A stretch of DNA of 64,000 nucleotides from Kordiimonadaceae bacterium UBA4441. GTDB lineage: Bacteria > Pseudomonadota > Alphaproteobacteria > Sphingomonadales > Emcibacteraceae. The position numbers were made by a program, and so were the translations under genes. Within the stretch, counting starts at the first letter, position 1. Every line of letters starts with the position of its first letter. The stretch is from positions 13,985 to 77,984 of the forward strand of contig DGPL01000033.1 of the NCBI GenBank assembly GCA_002390425.1, in the 5' to 3' direction. The notes beneath the pieces were generated by a model. That model saw only the letters and a program-made list of their open reading frames with translations. It did not search any database and had not been told where the DNA came from. Below are positions 17,408 through 25,542 of this stretch, one piece after another.

Positions 17408-19105
17408 TTATATCAGATCTGCTTTCATTTGTTTGACAGCATAATCAACCGCTCTAGCGGTTAATGCCATATACGTTAGTGATGGATTTTGACAAGCGGT
17501 CGAAGTCATACATGATCCGTCTGTGACAAATAAATTCGGCACTTCATGCGCTTGATTATGTTTATTTAATACACTTGTTGCGGGATCATGACCCATTCGT
17601 GCGGTCCCCATTTCATGGATACAAAGACCTGGGTTCGCTGGCGTCACCCACGATGATACATCTTCTAGTCCAAGATTATTTAAAATGCTTTCGGCTTCTG
17701 CGGCGATATCTTTCTGAAGATTAAGTTCATTTTCACTAAATTCACAATCAATATGCAGTGCTGGAATTCCCCATTCATCAAGATTATTATGATCAACACT
17801 GATATGATTTTCATATCTGGGTAGCATTTCACCAAATCCAGTCATTCTAAACCACCAAGCCCCTGGTTGTTGCAGGTTCTTTTTAAAATCAGCGCCGTAC
17901 CCCGTTTGATCTGCACCACGTTTCCATGATAAGCGATGTGCACTACATTGATAACCGTAACCACGAACAAAATTTTCCTGCGTATCACCATTAATATTCC
18001 TAAAACGAGGAATATATATTTCATTTGGGCGACGACCACTTTCGTAGAAATCTTCAAAGCCAGGCATTCGACCACTGGCGCCCGCTTGGTAAATATGATC
18101 CATTAAATAATGGCCTAATGCACCACTACCATTGGCAATGCCATTTTGAAATTTTTCTGAAACTGAATTAAGCATAATTTGCGTAGAAGCGATGGTCGAT
18201 GCGCATAAGAATACCACTTTACCACTATATTCCGTGGTCTCCTTAGTAATACTATTAACAACACGTACACCACGCGCCTTACCTGTGGTTTCATCATAAA
18301 TGACACTATGGCAAATTGCATCTGTAACCGTTGTTAAATTTCCAGTGCGTTCTGCTGCTGGTAATGTTGCCGATTGACTTGAAAAATAAGCACCAAATGA
18401 ACAACCGCGCATACATTCATTACGATATTGGCATTTTTCCCGCCCTAATGAACGCTGCTCTTCCGTTGGTTCCGTTAAATGAGCGCATCGGCCAATAATA
18501 AAATGACGATCATCATATAGCTCATCAAACCTTTTTTTCATTTCAGCTTCAACGCAGGTCATTTCCATAGGCGGTTGAAATTTACCATCTGGTAAATTTG
18601 GGATTCCCTCAAGTGATCCTGAAATTCCGGCAAATGTTTCGACATAATCATACCATAGCTCAATATCTGCATATCGAATTGGCCAGTCTATACCGTTACC
18701 GTCTTCAATATTGGAATTAAAATCCATTTCCGACCAACGGTATGTTTGCTTTCCCCAAGTTAATGAACGACCCCCTACATGGTAGCCCCTAATCCATGTA
18801 AACATTTTATCATCAGGTTGGGTGTAAGGATGTTCACTATCTTTCACAAAGAAATGCTTATTATATTCCTGAAGAAATGCCATTTTCTGAATTTCATAAT
18901 CTTGATCTAGCTCTTCTTTTGGTACACGTCCATTATTTGGAAGATCCCATGGGGGGACATTCTCTGTTGGGTAATCTTCTCGGTGCTTCACTTGTCGACC
19001 ACGGTCTAGCAGTAAGGTTTTCATACCTTTTTCCGTAAATTCTTTTGCTGCCCACCCTCCTGACATACCAGAGCCAACAACGATTGCATCAAATTCTTCA
19101 GCCAT
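17408..19105 (-). CDS. GMC-family FAD dehydrogenase with a probable [3Fe-4S] motif
   Basis: This 565-residue catalytic subunit resembles gluconate 2-dehydrogenase and FAD-glucose dehydrogenase large subunits. The FAD-binding GSGMSGG motif lies at residues 11-17. Cys225, Cys231 and Cys235 follow the spacing C-x5-C-x3-C, which matches the [3Fe-4S] ligands known in FAD-dependent glucose dehydrogenase. The catalytic His (IHEMGTARMG) and Asn (CQNPSLT) are near the C-terminus. It has no signal peptide; export would rely on the Tat signal of the small subunit encoded 12 bases upstream. It oxidises an alcohol or sugar acid outside the inner membrane. Confidence 0.87.
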   Translation of the reverse strand: MAEEFDAIVVGSGMSGGWAAKEFTEKGMKTLLLDRGRQVKHREDYPTENVPPWDLPNNGRVPKEELDQDYEIQKMAFLQEYNKHFFVKDSEHPYTQPDDKMFTWIRGYHVGGRSLTWGKQTYRWSEMDFNSNIEDGNGIDWPIRYADIELWYDYVETFAGISGSLEGIPNLPDGKFQPPMEMTCVEAEMKKRFDELYDDRHFIIGRCAHLTEPTEEQRSLGREKCQYRNECMRGCSFGAYFSSQSATLPAAERTGNLTTVTDAICHSVIYDETTGKARGVRVVNSITKETTEYSGKVVFLCASTIASTQIMLNSVSEKFQNGIANGSGALGHYLMDHIYQAGASGRMPGFEDFYESGRRPNEIYIPRFRNINGDTQENFVRGYGYQCSAHRLSWKRGADQTGYGADFKKNLQQPGAWWFRMTGFGEMLPRYENHISVDHNNLDEWGIPALHIDCEFSENELNLQKDIAAEAESILNNLGLEDVSSWVTPANPGLCIHEMGTARMGHDPATSVLNKHNQAHEVPNLFVTDGSCMTSTACQNPSLTYMALTARAVDYAVKQMKADLI

Positions 19106-19117
19106 ACCTATTCGCCT

Positions 19118-19747
19118 TTAAATTGACCACGCTTTACCACCAACATCCGCTAACGGAATACAACCACTATATCCACCTGGAATTGGATCATAATTCAGTT
19201 CTTCTGTTGCGCCGACTTCGGATGTGTAATATCCGAATATAATAAGCTCACGTAACTCGCGGTAAATGTGTTTTCTTCCGGTGTTATCATCTGAATTTGT
19301 AATATCGCCAAGGCCTTCTGTGCCTTCACCTGCGGCTAACATTTCTTGTCCTAATTGATCTAAAACAGTCCCTCTTCCCTGATTATCTAGTGAGCTAAAA
19401 CTTTTTCCGCGTTCAGTTTTTATCCGTTCATCAAGCACTGTTAAATCATTTAAAAACCCTTTGCGTTCATCAGAAGTCATCCAATTTGCCGCAAGTTCAT
19501 CCACTAAGAAGTGAACATTAACCGATTTAGCACCCAAAGTTTCCGTATCTGGAATAATCATATCGGCAATATCCGCAATTAAATCCAACTGTTCTTTATT
19601 GAGTGCTTTCAAATTAAGGTTTTCGGTATTCTTTGGCGCTTTTACGCCGCCATCACAAGCAGATAAAATCGTTAAAGATACTGCCCCACCCGTCACCACA
19701 GCCATACGTTCCAGTATTTCACGGCGATTTAAGGTTGATTTTGTCAT
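19118..19747 (-). CDS. Gluconate 2-dehydrogenase subunit 3-like, Tat lipoprotein
   Basis: A 209-residue small subunit of the gluconate 2-dehydrogenase subunit 3 family, the chaperone-like partner of GMC dehydrogenases. It begins with a Tat signal (NRREILERM) ending in a lipobox-like Leu-Ser-Ala-Cys31, so the mature protein may be lipid-anchored. I chose the ATG at 19747 because an earlier in-frame start would run into the MAPEG gene and lacks a ribosome site. Known fructose and glucose dehydrogenase small subunits carry their signal-less large subunits across the membrane. Confidence 0.83.
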   Translation of the reverse strand: MTKSTLNRREILERMAVVTGGAVSLTILSACDGGVKAPKNTENLNLKALNKEQLDLIADIADMIIPDTETLGAKSVNVHFLVDELAANWMTSDERKGFLNDLTVLDERIKTERGKSFSSLDNQGRGTVLDQLGQEMLAAGEGTEGLGDITNSDDNTGRKHIYRELRELIIFGYYTSEVGATEELNYDPIPGGYSGCIPLADVGGKAWSI

Positions 19748-19763
19748 ATGATATCTTTCAAGT

Positions 19764-20165
19764 CTATATAGGCATCTGCGAAATGATGAGCCAAATGCTC
19801 GCCGCAAGAATTACCGGAAGCGTACCAATCATACCAAAAAAGCGATACATGGAAGTTGAACCATCTGACTTCATTCCTAATGGATGAAGAATACGACTAA
19901 CGACCAAACTTCCTCCCATAATGCTAATGGCCATTGTGCCTGCTGCGCCGCTCATTTCAAGTAGACCTAAGACGATCAACCCTAGTGGCACATATTCCGT
20001 ATAATTTCCCTGTTTTCTAATACGGCAAAAAAGCTCTTTGTCATCACCGTCACCAAGATTAATTTTTGCTTTACCACGATATGAGCCCACGTGACCTGCG
20101 AGCACGACACCTAAAACCCCTAAAAAACCGGCACACAGTGCCGTTATTTCTGGAAATGCTAACAT
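19764..20165 (-). CDS. MAPEG-family membrane protein
   Basis: A 133-residue protein with four hydrophobic segments and the MAPEG hallmark RIRKQGNYTEYVPL (Arg ... Asn-x-x-Glu). MAPEG members are glutathione-binding or eicosanoid-type membrane enzymes in eukaryotes; most bacterial members are uncharacterised. Here it lies between a metallophosphatase and the dehydrogenase small subunit, at gaps of 14 and 16 bases. A role in membrane anchoring or detoxification is possible but unproven. Confidence 0.82.
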   Translation of the reverse strand: MLAFPEITALCAGFLGVLGVVLAGHVGSYRGKAKINLGDGDDKELFCRIRKQGNYTEYVPLGLIVLGLLEMSGAAGTMAISIMGGSLVVSRILHPLGMKSDGSTSMYRFFGMIGTLPVILAASIWLIISQMPI

Positions 20166-20179
20166 TTATTTCTCCCTCT

Positions 20180-21472
20180 TTAATTTGGTTCCCCAAAGCG
20201 TTTTTTAAAATCATTTAATTCAATTTCAAAATGATCTGCTTCAATAAATTCCTTATCTGACATATTTGGCTGTTCCAAATTTCGGTACCAAGCTGCATAA
20301 TCACCAAATTCATTGGCATACCTCTGATAATGTGTTGAATAGGTTCGCACTTTTATGATTGGCACGTCAAGTCCCGTATCAAATTCCATTAATCGCAACC
20401 ATCCATCACCAAGACCCGTAATTCGACTGCCATCTAATGGTGGATTTGCTGCCATGCCGCGCCCTTGATAGTCGGACAAAATCTGAAATACATTATTTCC
20501 ATAATCATTTATGTCAGTTCTCATGGCTTGCCCAATTTGATGTCCACTTAAAATCATAAATATTTGATCATTTTTTTTAATCCACTCGTTCCATATATCT
20601 TCTGCGCTATTGTGATCTAATGGGTCCACTAATGCTAGATCATAAACTGGACTAGGCATTCTTTCACCACGAGGATTTAAAAAATCATGTGTCGACATCA
20701 TGGTTGGTATTCCGGGATGAGCATCAATTATATTTTGTGCCCAAGATAGGACATCATCACCCGCTTGCATTTCAAATGAAAAATGCAGAAATTTATACCC
20801 GCCTGCTTCAAAAATTTGAGCGCTATTGACGCCACCATTAAAACTATCAATGTACCAATCTTTTCCTTTGAAATATCTGCTATCGGGACCAAATACATCA
20901 TTAAAAGTATTATAACCACCAACGTGACGATTAGGAACCATATTGGCTTCACGAATTCTTGCCCGAGGGTCAGGGTCATTTGTAAACGGATTATATTGAT
21001 ACCCGGTATCATAATCATGATTGCCCGGTGCGACCCCAAACGGTACACCAGTGTATGCTAGTAAATTATATCCCCTACGTGCCATTGGCAATTCAAACTC
21101 ATTGATACCTTTATTTATTTTTTCTATACCAAGTCGCGGATTAAAAAGTATAGCCGGGAAACCGCGTGCGGCATGTTCATCATCTAAATATATACCCAAA
21201 TGTTGCCAAACATCACCAACAGAGGTCACAAATTCAATCTCACCGCCATTTGATTTTGTATTATCCGCAACAAACTGCATTTGCTCAATGAAAAGTTCCG
21301 CGGCATCAATGGGAAAGCCTTCTTGTTTTTGATGCATAAAATCAACCATATTCTGTGTGTCAGGTATAACTGCAATAGTGAATTGATGGTCGATATCAGG
21401 CTGTTTATCACAACTGACCAACAGTACAGTCGCAATAAAAAAGAGCATAGTTTTTATTATGCTCTTTTTCAT
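20180..21472 (-). CDS. Metallophosphoesterase lipoprotein
   Basis: A 430-residue calcineurin-type phosphoesterase. The binuclear metal motifs are visible as DTQN near the N-terminus, SVGDVWQH, APGNHDYD and later STHDF and SGHQIG. A lipoprotein signal precedes Cys21 (Leu-Val-Ser-Cys). I chose the ATG at 21472, which begins the signal peptide; it is 1 base after the M24 peptidase stop codon. It is probably periplasmic and hydrolyses a phosphate ester or nucleotide. Confidence 0.83.
   Translation of the reverse strand: MKKSIIKTMLFFIATVLLVSCDKQPDIDHQFTIAVIPDTQNMVDFMHQKQEGFPIDAAELFIEQMQFVADNTKSNGGEIEFVTSVGDVWQHLGIYLDDEHAARGFPAILFNPRLGIEKINKGINEFELPMARRGYNLLAYTGVPFGVAPGNHDYDTGYQYNPFTNDPDPRARIREANMVPNRHVGGYNTFNDVFGPDSRYFKGKDWYIDSFNGGVNSAQIFEAGGYKFLHFSFEMQAGDDVLSWAQNIIDAHPGIPTMMSTHDFLNPRGERMPSPVYDLALVDPLDHNSAEDIWNEWIKKNDQIFMILSGHQIGQAMRTDINDYGNNVFQILSDYQGRGMAANPPLDGSRITGLGDGWLRLMEFDTGLDVPIIKVRTYSTHYQRYANEFGDYAAWYRNLEQPNMSDKEFIEADHFEIELNDFKKRFGEPN
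21441..21466 (-). promoter_or_regulatory. Hairpin with T-run at the start of the metallophosphoesterase gene
   Basis: On the minus strand AAGAGCATA and TATGCTCTT form a perfect 9-base stem around an 8-base loop, followed by TTTTTT if the arm's last bases are included. It lies within codons 2-10 of the metallophosphoesterase, just after the M24 stop. It resembles a weak intrinsic terminator, so transcription into the distal genes could be attenuated. Confidence 0.3.
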
Positions 21473-21473
21473 A

Positions 21474-22772
21474 TTAATTATTTCCAAACGGGTCATCAAT
21501 GGCGACGGATGGATTACTAAACCAATTTGGCCCTTGTTCCGTCATATAGCAACAATCTTCTAAGCGGATGCCAAATTTTCCGGGAATGGCAATCGTAGGT
21601 TCGATACTGAAACACATACCTGGCTCCAATGGCCGCTTATTGCCATATACCGCATTACCCCATTCATGCATATCAAGACCAATACCGTGGCCCGTACGGT
21701 GTGGTAGTCCAGGTGTTTTATAACCCGGACCATATCCGGCATCCGTAATCACTTGTCGCGAGGCAATATCGACATTTTCCATTGGTGCCCCTAACTGTGC
21801 CGCTTCAAATCCTGCGGCCTGTGCGCGTTTTTCTAAATTCCAAACTTCTTCTTGTTCGGCTGTATGCTCACCAAAAACAATCGTTCTGGTTATATCTGAT
21901 GCGTAATTATGAACATTACATCCCCCATCCATCAGAATAATCATTCCTTCTTCAAGAACCGGCTCAACGATCGATCCATGCGGAGATGATGATACAACAC
22001 CAATCATGGTGCCCAGCGATCCTGTTACGCCTAAGCCCGCATGTGCTTCTTGTGAAAGCCGTCTGATATCTGAGCCGCGCATTCCTAACTCTATATGAGG
22101 GATCATTGCTTTAAAGGCTTGAATAGTAATATCATTGGCATGCTGTAAAAGTTCAAGTTCACGTTTTGATTTAATGATGCGACATTCAGCTGTAACAGGG
22201 TCCGCACTTTGCAGATCAAGATAAGGCGCTTCTTTTCTTATACCGTCCATCAAGAAAAATCTGGTCATTTCACCAATTCCTATTTTACCTGATTCAATAC
22301 CCAAATCCTTAAGCATTGAAACCACAAGTCTGTAAGGACTTTCATGTTCTTCCCAACCTCGAACCGTATCACCGACGATAATACGTTCTTGTAATCGTGG
22401 CACTTCGAACATTGGCGCGATATAGGCAACTTCGCCTTCGCGTGGAATAATCGCCGCCGCCATCCGCTCACTTTGTCCCCAACGCATTCCGGTATAATAC
22501 CAAAGGTTGCTCGTTGCTTCTAAATAAATGGCTTCAAAACCGTTAAGTGCCATTAATTCTTGCGCTTTTGCTATACGAGCTTCATGTTCCGCGACACTAA
22601 TTGGCGCTATCCCATCCATCATATTGGGCAGATCGTCAAACTTTCCTTTCGGTATGGCTTGCGATTGTGCCATCGCATCTGACCCATCGCCACCACCTTG
22701 CCCGCAAGCACTAATTAAACCCGCGGCTCCAACCATTGATGACATTTTTAAGAAATTTCTGCGATTATTCAT
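21474..22772 (-). CDS. M24-family Xaa-Pro peptidase-like protein, Tat lipoprotein
   Basis: A 432-residue pita-bread-fold enzyme with the M24 metal ligands: Asp (LMDGGCN), Asp (ASDITR), His (RTGHGIGLDMHE), Glu (FSIEPT) and Glu (IRLEDC). Creatinase-type homologues share this fold. Unusually for the family it begins with RRNFLK and a hydrophobic stretch ending Ile-Ser-Ala-Cys23, so it should be Tat-exported and lipidated. It is first of a six-gene operon. The substrate may be a proline peptide or a creatine-like amide. Confidence 0.85.
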   Translation of the reverse strand: MNNRRNFLKMSSMVGAAGLISACGQGGGDGSDAMAQSQAIPKGKFDDLPNMMDGIAPISVAEHEARIAKAQELMALNGFEAIYLEATSNLWYYTGMRWGQSERMAAAIIPREGEVAYIAPMFEVPRLQERIIVGDTVRGWEEHESPYRLVVSMLKDLGIESGKIGIGEMTRFFLMDGIRKEAPYLDLQSADPVTAECRIIKSKRELELLQHANDITIQAFKAMIPHIELGMRGSDIRRLSQEAHAGLGVTGSLGTMIGVVSSSPHGSIVEPVLEEGMIILMDGGCNVHNYASDITRTIVFGEHTAEQEEVWNLEKRAQAAGFEAAQLGAPMENVDIASRQVITDAGYGPGYKTPGLPHRTGHGIGLDMHEWGNAVYGNKRPLEPGMCFSIEPTIAIPGKFGIRLEDCCYMTEQGPNWFSNPSVAIDDPFGNN

Positions 22773-22847
22773 GATTTAAGCTCTCCCAAACTTTTATAAT
22801 TTATAGACATAAATTTGTAAGCCGTTTCTAAAAGCTTGGCAAGTGCG

Positions 22848-22875
22848 TTGACAATATCCATTGATATTTTATAGT
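22848..22875 (+). promoter_or_regulatory. Near-consensus sigma-70 promoter for the micro-protein gene
   Basis: TTGACA at 22848-22853 and TATAGT at 22870-22875 are separated by 16 bases. Transcription should start near 22882, giving a leader of about 20 bases before the ATG at 22902. No other plus-strand gene follows in this interval. Confidence 0.6.
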
Positions 22876-22901
22876 CCTCTCTTAATCAGAAAGAATAAAA
22901 T

Positions 22902-23003
22902 ATGTGGTTCATCATAAAAATCTTAATCGTCGTCATTGTCGCAGGCGTGCTTTTTACACCTGTTGCTATCGCGAGGCGTAAAAAGAAGAAAAAGAAAAAA
23001 TAA
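22902..23003 (+). CDS. 33-residue single-pass membrane micro-protein with polybasic tail
   Basis: A short ORF of 34 codons from ATG to TAA. The peptide has an N-terminal helix of about 20 hydrophobic residues rich in Ile and Val, then ARR and seven consecutive Lys. This is a classic bacterial small membrane protein layout with the positive tail inside. AGAAAG lies about 8 bases before the start, and a near-consensus promoter precedes it. The stop abuts the convergent GNAT stop. No family is recognised. Confidence 0.55.
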   Translation: MWFIIKILIVVIVAGVLFTPVAIARRKKKKKKK

Positions 23004-23510
23004 TCAAAAAGATTTTTGCATCAATACCACATTGATCCAACGTTCAAACTTATATCCGACGTTTTCTAGAACACCAACCTCCCTAAATCCAAGTTTTTTA
23101 TGAAGATTGATTGAACCATGATTTTCACTGTCCCCAATCACAGCAATAATCTGTTTTAATCCAATTTCTTCACATATTGGAAGCAATGCATCCATTAGTT
23201 TTGAAGCAATTCCCATTCCTCTATAATCAGAATCAATATAAATGGCATTTTCTACCGTCTTTGAATATGCTGAGCGCTCTCGATATAATGAAACATATGA
23301 ATATCCGACGACTTTGCCATTTATTTCAGCAACTAAATATGGAAAGCCATTATCAATGATAACCTGTCGCTTACTCATTAAATCATTTTCAGAAGGCGGA
23401 ATTTTATCGAAAGTTGCAGTACCATTTAGCACTTCATATTGATAAATTTTTTGAACATCGCCAATGTCTCTCATTTCTGAGGGTCGAATTATCACTTCCT
23501 CAGTCATCAA
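23004..23510 (-). CDS. GNAT N-acetyltransferase (phosphinothricin acetyltransferase-like)
   Basis: A 168-residue acetyltransferase with the acetyl-CoA pyrophosphate-binding segment DYRGMGIASKLMD and the motif B-like LHKKLGFREVGVLENVGYKF near the end. It resembles the PAT/MddA group, which acetylates phosphinothricin or methionine sulfoximine-type amino acids. The start overlaps the nitrilase stop by 11 bases, so it is co-expressed with that gene. Confidence 0.85.
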   Translation of the reverse strand: MMTEEVIIRPSEMRDIGDVQKIYQYEVLNGTATFDKIPPSENDLMSKRQVIIDNGFPYLVAEINGKVVGYSYVSLYRERSAYSKTVENAIYIDSDYRGMGIASKLMDALLPICEEIGLKQIIAVIGDSENHGSINLHKKLGFREVGVLENVGYKFERWINVVLMQKSF

Positions 23511-24456
23511 TAATATCCACTGTTGATTGACGGGTTCTATTGACCGTTAATTTTGTCACATCAGGCCTTGAATAATGACCAACGGGATCAAAATTTTGTC
23601 GCTCTTCTCGCACGCGGGCATGATTGATTTCTGCTATATATAGCCCTTCTTCGCCAACTTGTGGTTCGATCACCCATTCACCATTGGGGGCGCTTAAACA
23701 TGATCCACCTGTTGCTAAATAGTCTTTTCCTTCTATGCCTTTCAGAATGGCTTCTATATGCGGCGTATTTTCTGGAAAATCACTAGGTCGCATCAATCCC
23801 GATGCGGATATCACATATGAGCGTCCTTCTTTCGCCATATGGCGCGTGATATCCTCTGTATTATGAATGCCACCTGGCCAAATCGCCACATGCAAATCTT
23901 CGCCCATGCCATAAAGCGCCGCACGTGGTAATGGCATCCAATTTTCCCAACAGTTAAGCCCGCCCACCGTGAAAGCCCCTAATTCATGAACCCTCAAGCC
24001 ATGACCATCGCCTGGTGACCATGTTAATCGTTCTTCGTAAGTCGGCATAAGTTTTCGGTGGGTTGAGCAAATTTCACCATTTTTATTGATATAAACCATT
24101 GTGCAATAAAGGCTATGACCACCACGATTCTTTGCACGCTCTATTATTCCTAAATATGTTGCCACTTTGTTTTTCTTAACTGCTTCACATACGCTATCCA
24201 AATGCCCTGCTTCAATTTGAACGGACTGGTCCATATAATGGGAATGCATTTCTTTCTGATCTTGGGCATTAAATCTTGCGCCACCAGTTGGTTCAATCCA
24301 GAAAGGATATCCTGGAACGATCGCTTCACCGAATGCAGTTAAGTCAACGCTTTTTTCTCCGGCCTCATTGATAAAACCAATGACTTTTTTGAGTGTCGCA
24401 TCACGGTCCAACCAAACTGGTGCCATTTGTGCCAAACCCACTTTCAATTCATCCAT
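23500..24456 (-). CDS. Nitrilase-family carbon-nitrogen hydrolase
   Basis: A 318-residue nitrilase. The catalytic triad is visible: Glu44 (FGEAIVPGYPFW), Lys135 (HRKLMPTYEERL) and Cys169 (LNCWENW). The CWEN context and length fit true aliphatic or arylacetonitrile nitrilases, which convert a nitrile to an acid and ammonia. It follows the ornithine cyclodeaminase-like gene by 60 bases and precedes the GNAT gene, probably as one transcript. It may serve the same nitrogen-compound catabolism as the island to its left. Confidence 0.87.
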   Translation of the reverse strand: MDELKVGLAQMAPVWLDRDATLKKVIGFINEAGEKSVDLTAFGEAIVPGYPFWIEPTGGARFNAQDQKEMHSHYMDQSVQIEAGHLDSVCEAVKKNKVATYLGIIERAKNRGGHSLYCTMVYINKNGEICSTHRKLMPTYEERLTWSPGDGHGLRVHELGAFTVGGLNCWENWMPLPRAALYGMGEDLHVAIWPGGIHNTEDITRHMAKEGRSYVISASGLMRPSDFPENTPHIEAILKGIEGKDYLATGGSCLSAPNGEWVIEPQVGEEGLYIAEINHARVREERQNFDPVGHYSRPDVTKLTVNRTRQSTVDIIDD

Positions 24457-24516
24457 TAAAAACTCCTGATTTTTCCCTCAAACAATAGATATAATTATAA
24501 AACTAAAATCAAATGA

Positions 24517-25458
24517 TTATGACTTTGTCGCCCCATGAAAGATTGCTTCTGCGATTTTCAAATCTTGTACTGCAACACCAGTTAAATCGGCAACAGTGAT
24601 TTGATCTTCATTGCTTCGACCTACACCCTTTGAAATCACAGTCCCAAGTTCAATGACATCATCATTTGTAATAGCATTTCTTTTCAATGCCTGATGTATT
24701 TCTCCACGAAGCTGACTTTGTTCAATACTATCTGAAACGACAATATCAGCCATCCTTAAAATTTCGGCATCAATTTCTTGTTTATCCGGCATATCAGACC
24801 CCATTGCCGTAATATGTGTGCCGGGTTTAACCATATCAGCGGTTATTAGAACATCTTCAGAAGGGGTCGTTGTAACGATTAAATTCGCCGATGAACAAAG
24901 CTCATTCATATCCATTGTTGCCGTGACAATATAGCCTTTATCAGTCATATCTTTTTTATATTCTAGTAACTTTTCAGGGTTTCTTCCCCAAACAATAATA
25001 TTTTTGCAATCCGTCACTGGCGCTAGATATTCTGCCTGCATTCTTGCTTGAACACCTGTCCCTACTATACCTATTGCAGTGATGTTTTTTGGTGCTAAAT
25101 ATTTTGCTGAAATGGCCCCTGCGACGGCCGTTCTTACATCTGTCAGCAAACATTCATCATGAAGGATGGCTGCAACCTCACCGGTATGTTGCGAAAATAA
25201 GATCATCATCCCATTGCTGTTTGGAAGCCCCATATTAATATTGCCGTAAAAACCCGATGCAATTTTCACAACATAATAATCGCCACCTTTAACACAGCCA
25301 TATTTTATGTGAATTTCTCCCTTTTCCATGATCAATTCACCAACTGGCGGGATATTACACTTTCCTTCAGAATAATCCGCGAAACCCTTTTCAATAAGTG
25401 GCATTGAATCAATATTAGGTAGAAGCTGTTCGATTTCTTTTTTTGATATTACGTGCAT
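24517..25458 (-). CDS. Ornithine cyclodeaminase/mu-crystallin family protein
   Basis: A 313-residue NAD(P)-dependent enzyme with the Rossmann motif GIVGTGVQARMQAEYL and the upstream EGKC/ITAVAGAISA-type substrate segments of the family. Members include ornithine cyclodeaminase, alanine dehydrogenase and pyrroline-2-carboxylate or ketimine reductase. With an amine dehydrogenase complex and a DapA-like enzyme in the same region, imine reductase activity is a reasonable alternative to ornithine deamination. A hairpin overlaps its ribosome site. Confidence 0.85.
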   Translation of the reverse strand: MHVISKKEIEQLLPNIDSMPLIEKGFADYSEGKCNIPPVGELIMEKGEIHIKYGCVKGGDYYVVKIASGFYGNINMGLPNSNGMMILFSQHTGEVAAILHDECLLTDVRTAVAGAISAKYLAPKNITAIGIVGTGVQARMQAEYLAPVTDCKNIIVWGRNPEKLLEYKKDMTDKGYIVTATMDMNELCSSANLIVTTTPSEDVLITADMVKPGTHITAMGSDMPDKQEIDAEILRMADIVVSDSIEQSQLRGEIHQALKRNAITNDDVIELGTVISKGVGRSNEDQITVADLTGVAVQDLKIAEAIFHGATKS

Positions 25459-25468
25459 AGCATTTGAT

Positions 25469-25486
25469 CCTTATTTTTAAATAAGG
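25469..25486 (-). promoter_or_regulatory. Perfect 18-base palindrome covering the Shine-Dalgarno site
   Basis: CCTTATTTTTAAATAAGG is an inverted repeat with 8-base arms and a 2-base centre. On the minus strand its 3' arm supplies the AAGGA ribosome site 9-10 bases before the cyclodeaminase ATG. It could act as an operator or, as RNA, hide the ribosome site. Confidence 0.4.
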
Positions 25487-25542
25487 TAACCAATTAAATG
25501 AATAACAACAACTAAGTTATTCAAGAATAATAGAGAAGCAGA

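Noticed and set aside
24484..24510. Another IclR-like palindrome upstream of the nitrilase
   Set aside because: GTTTTATAATTATA on the minus strand resembles one half of the island sites, but the second arm is missing and the sequence is very AT-rich, so it may be chance.
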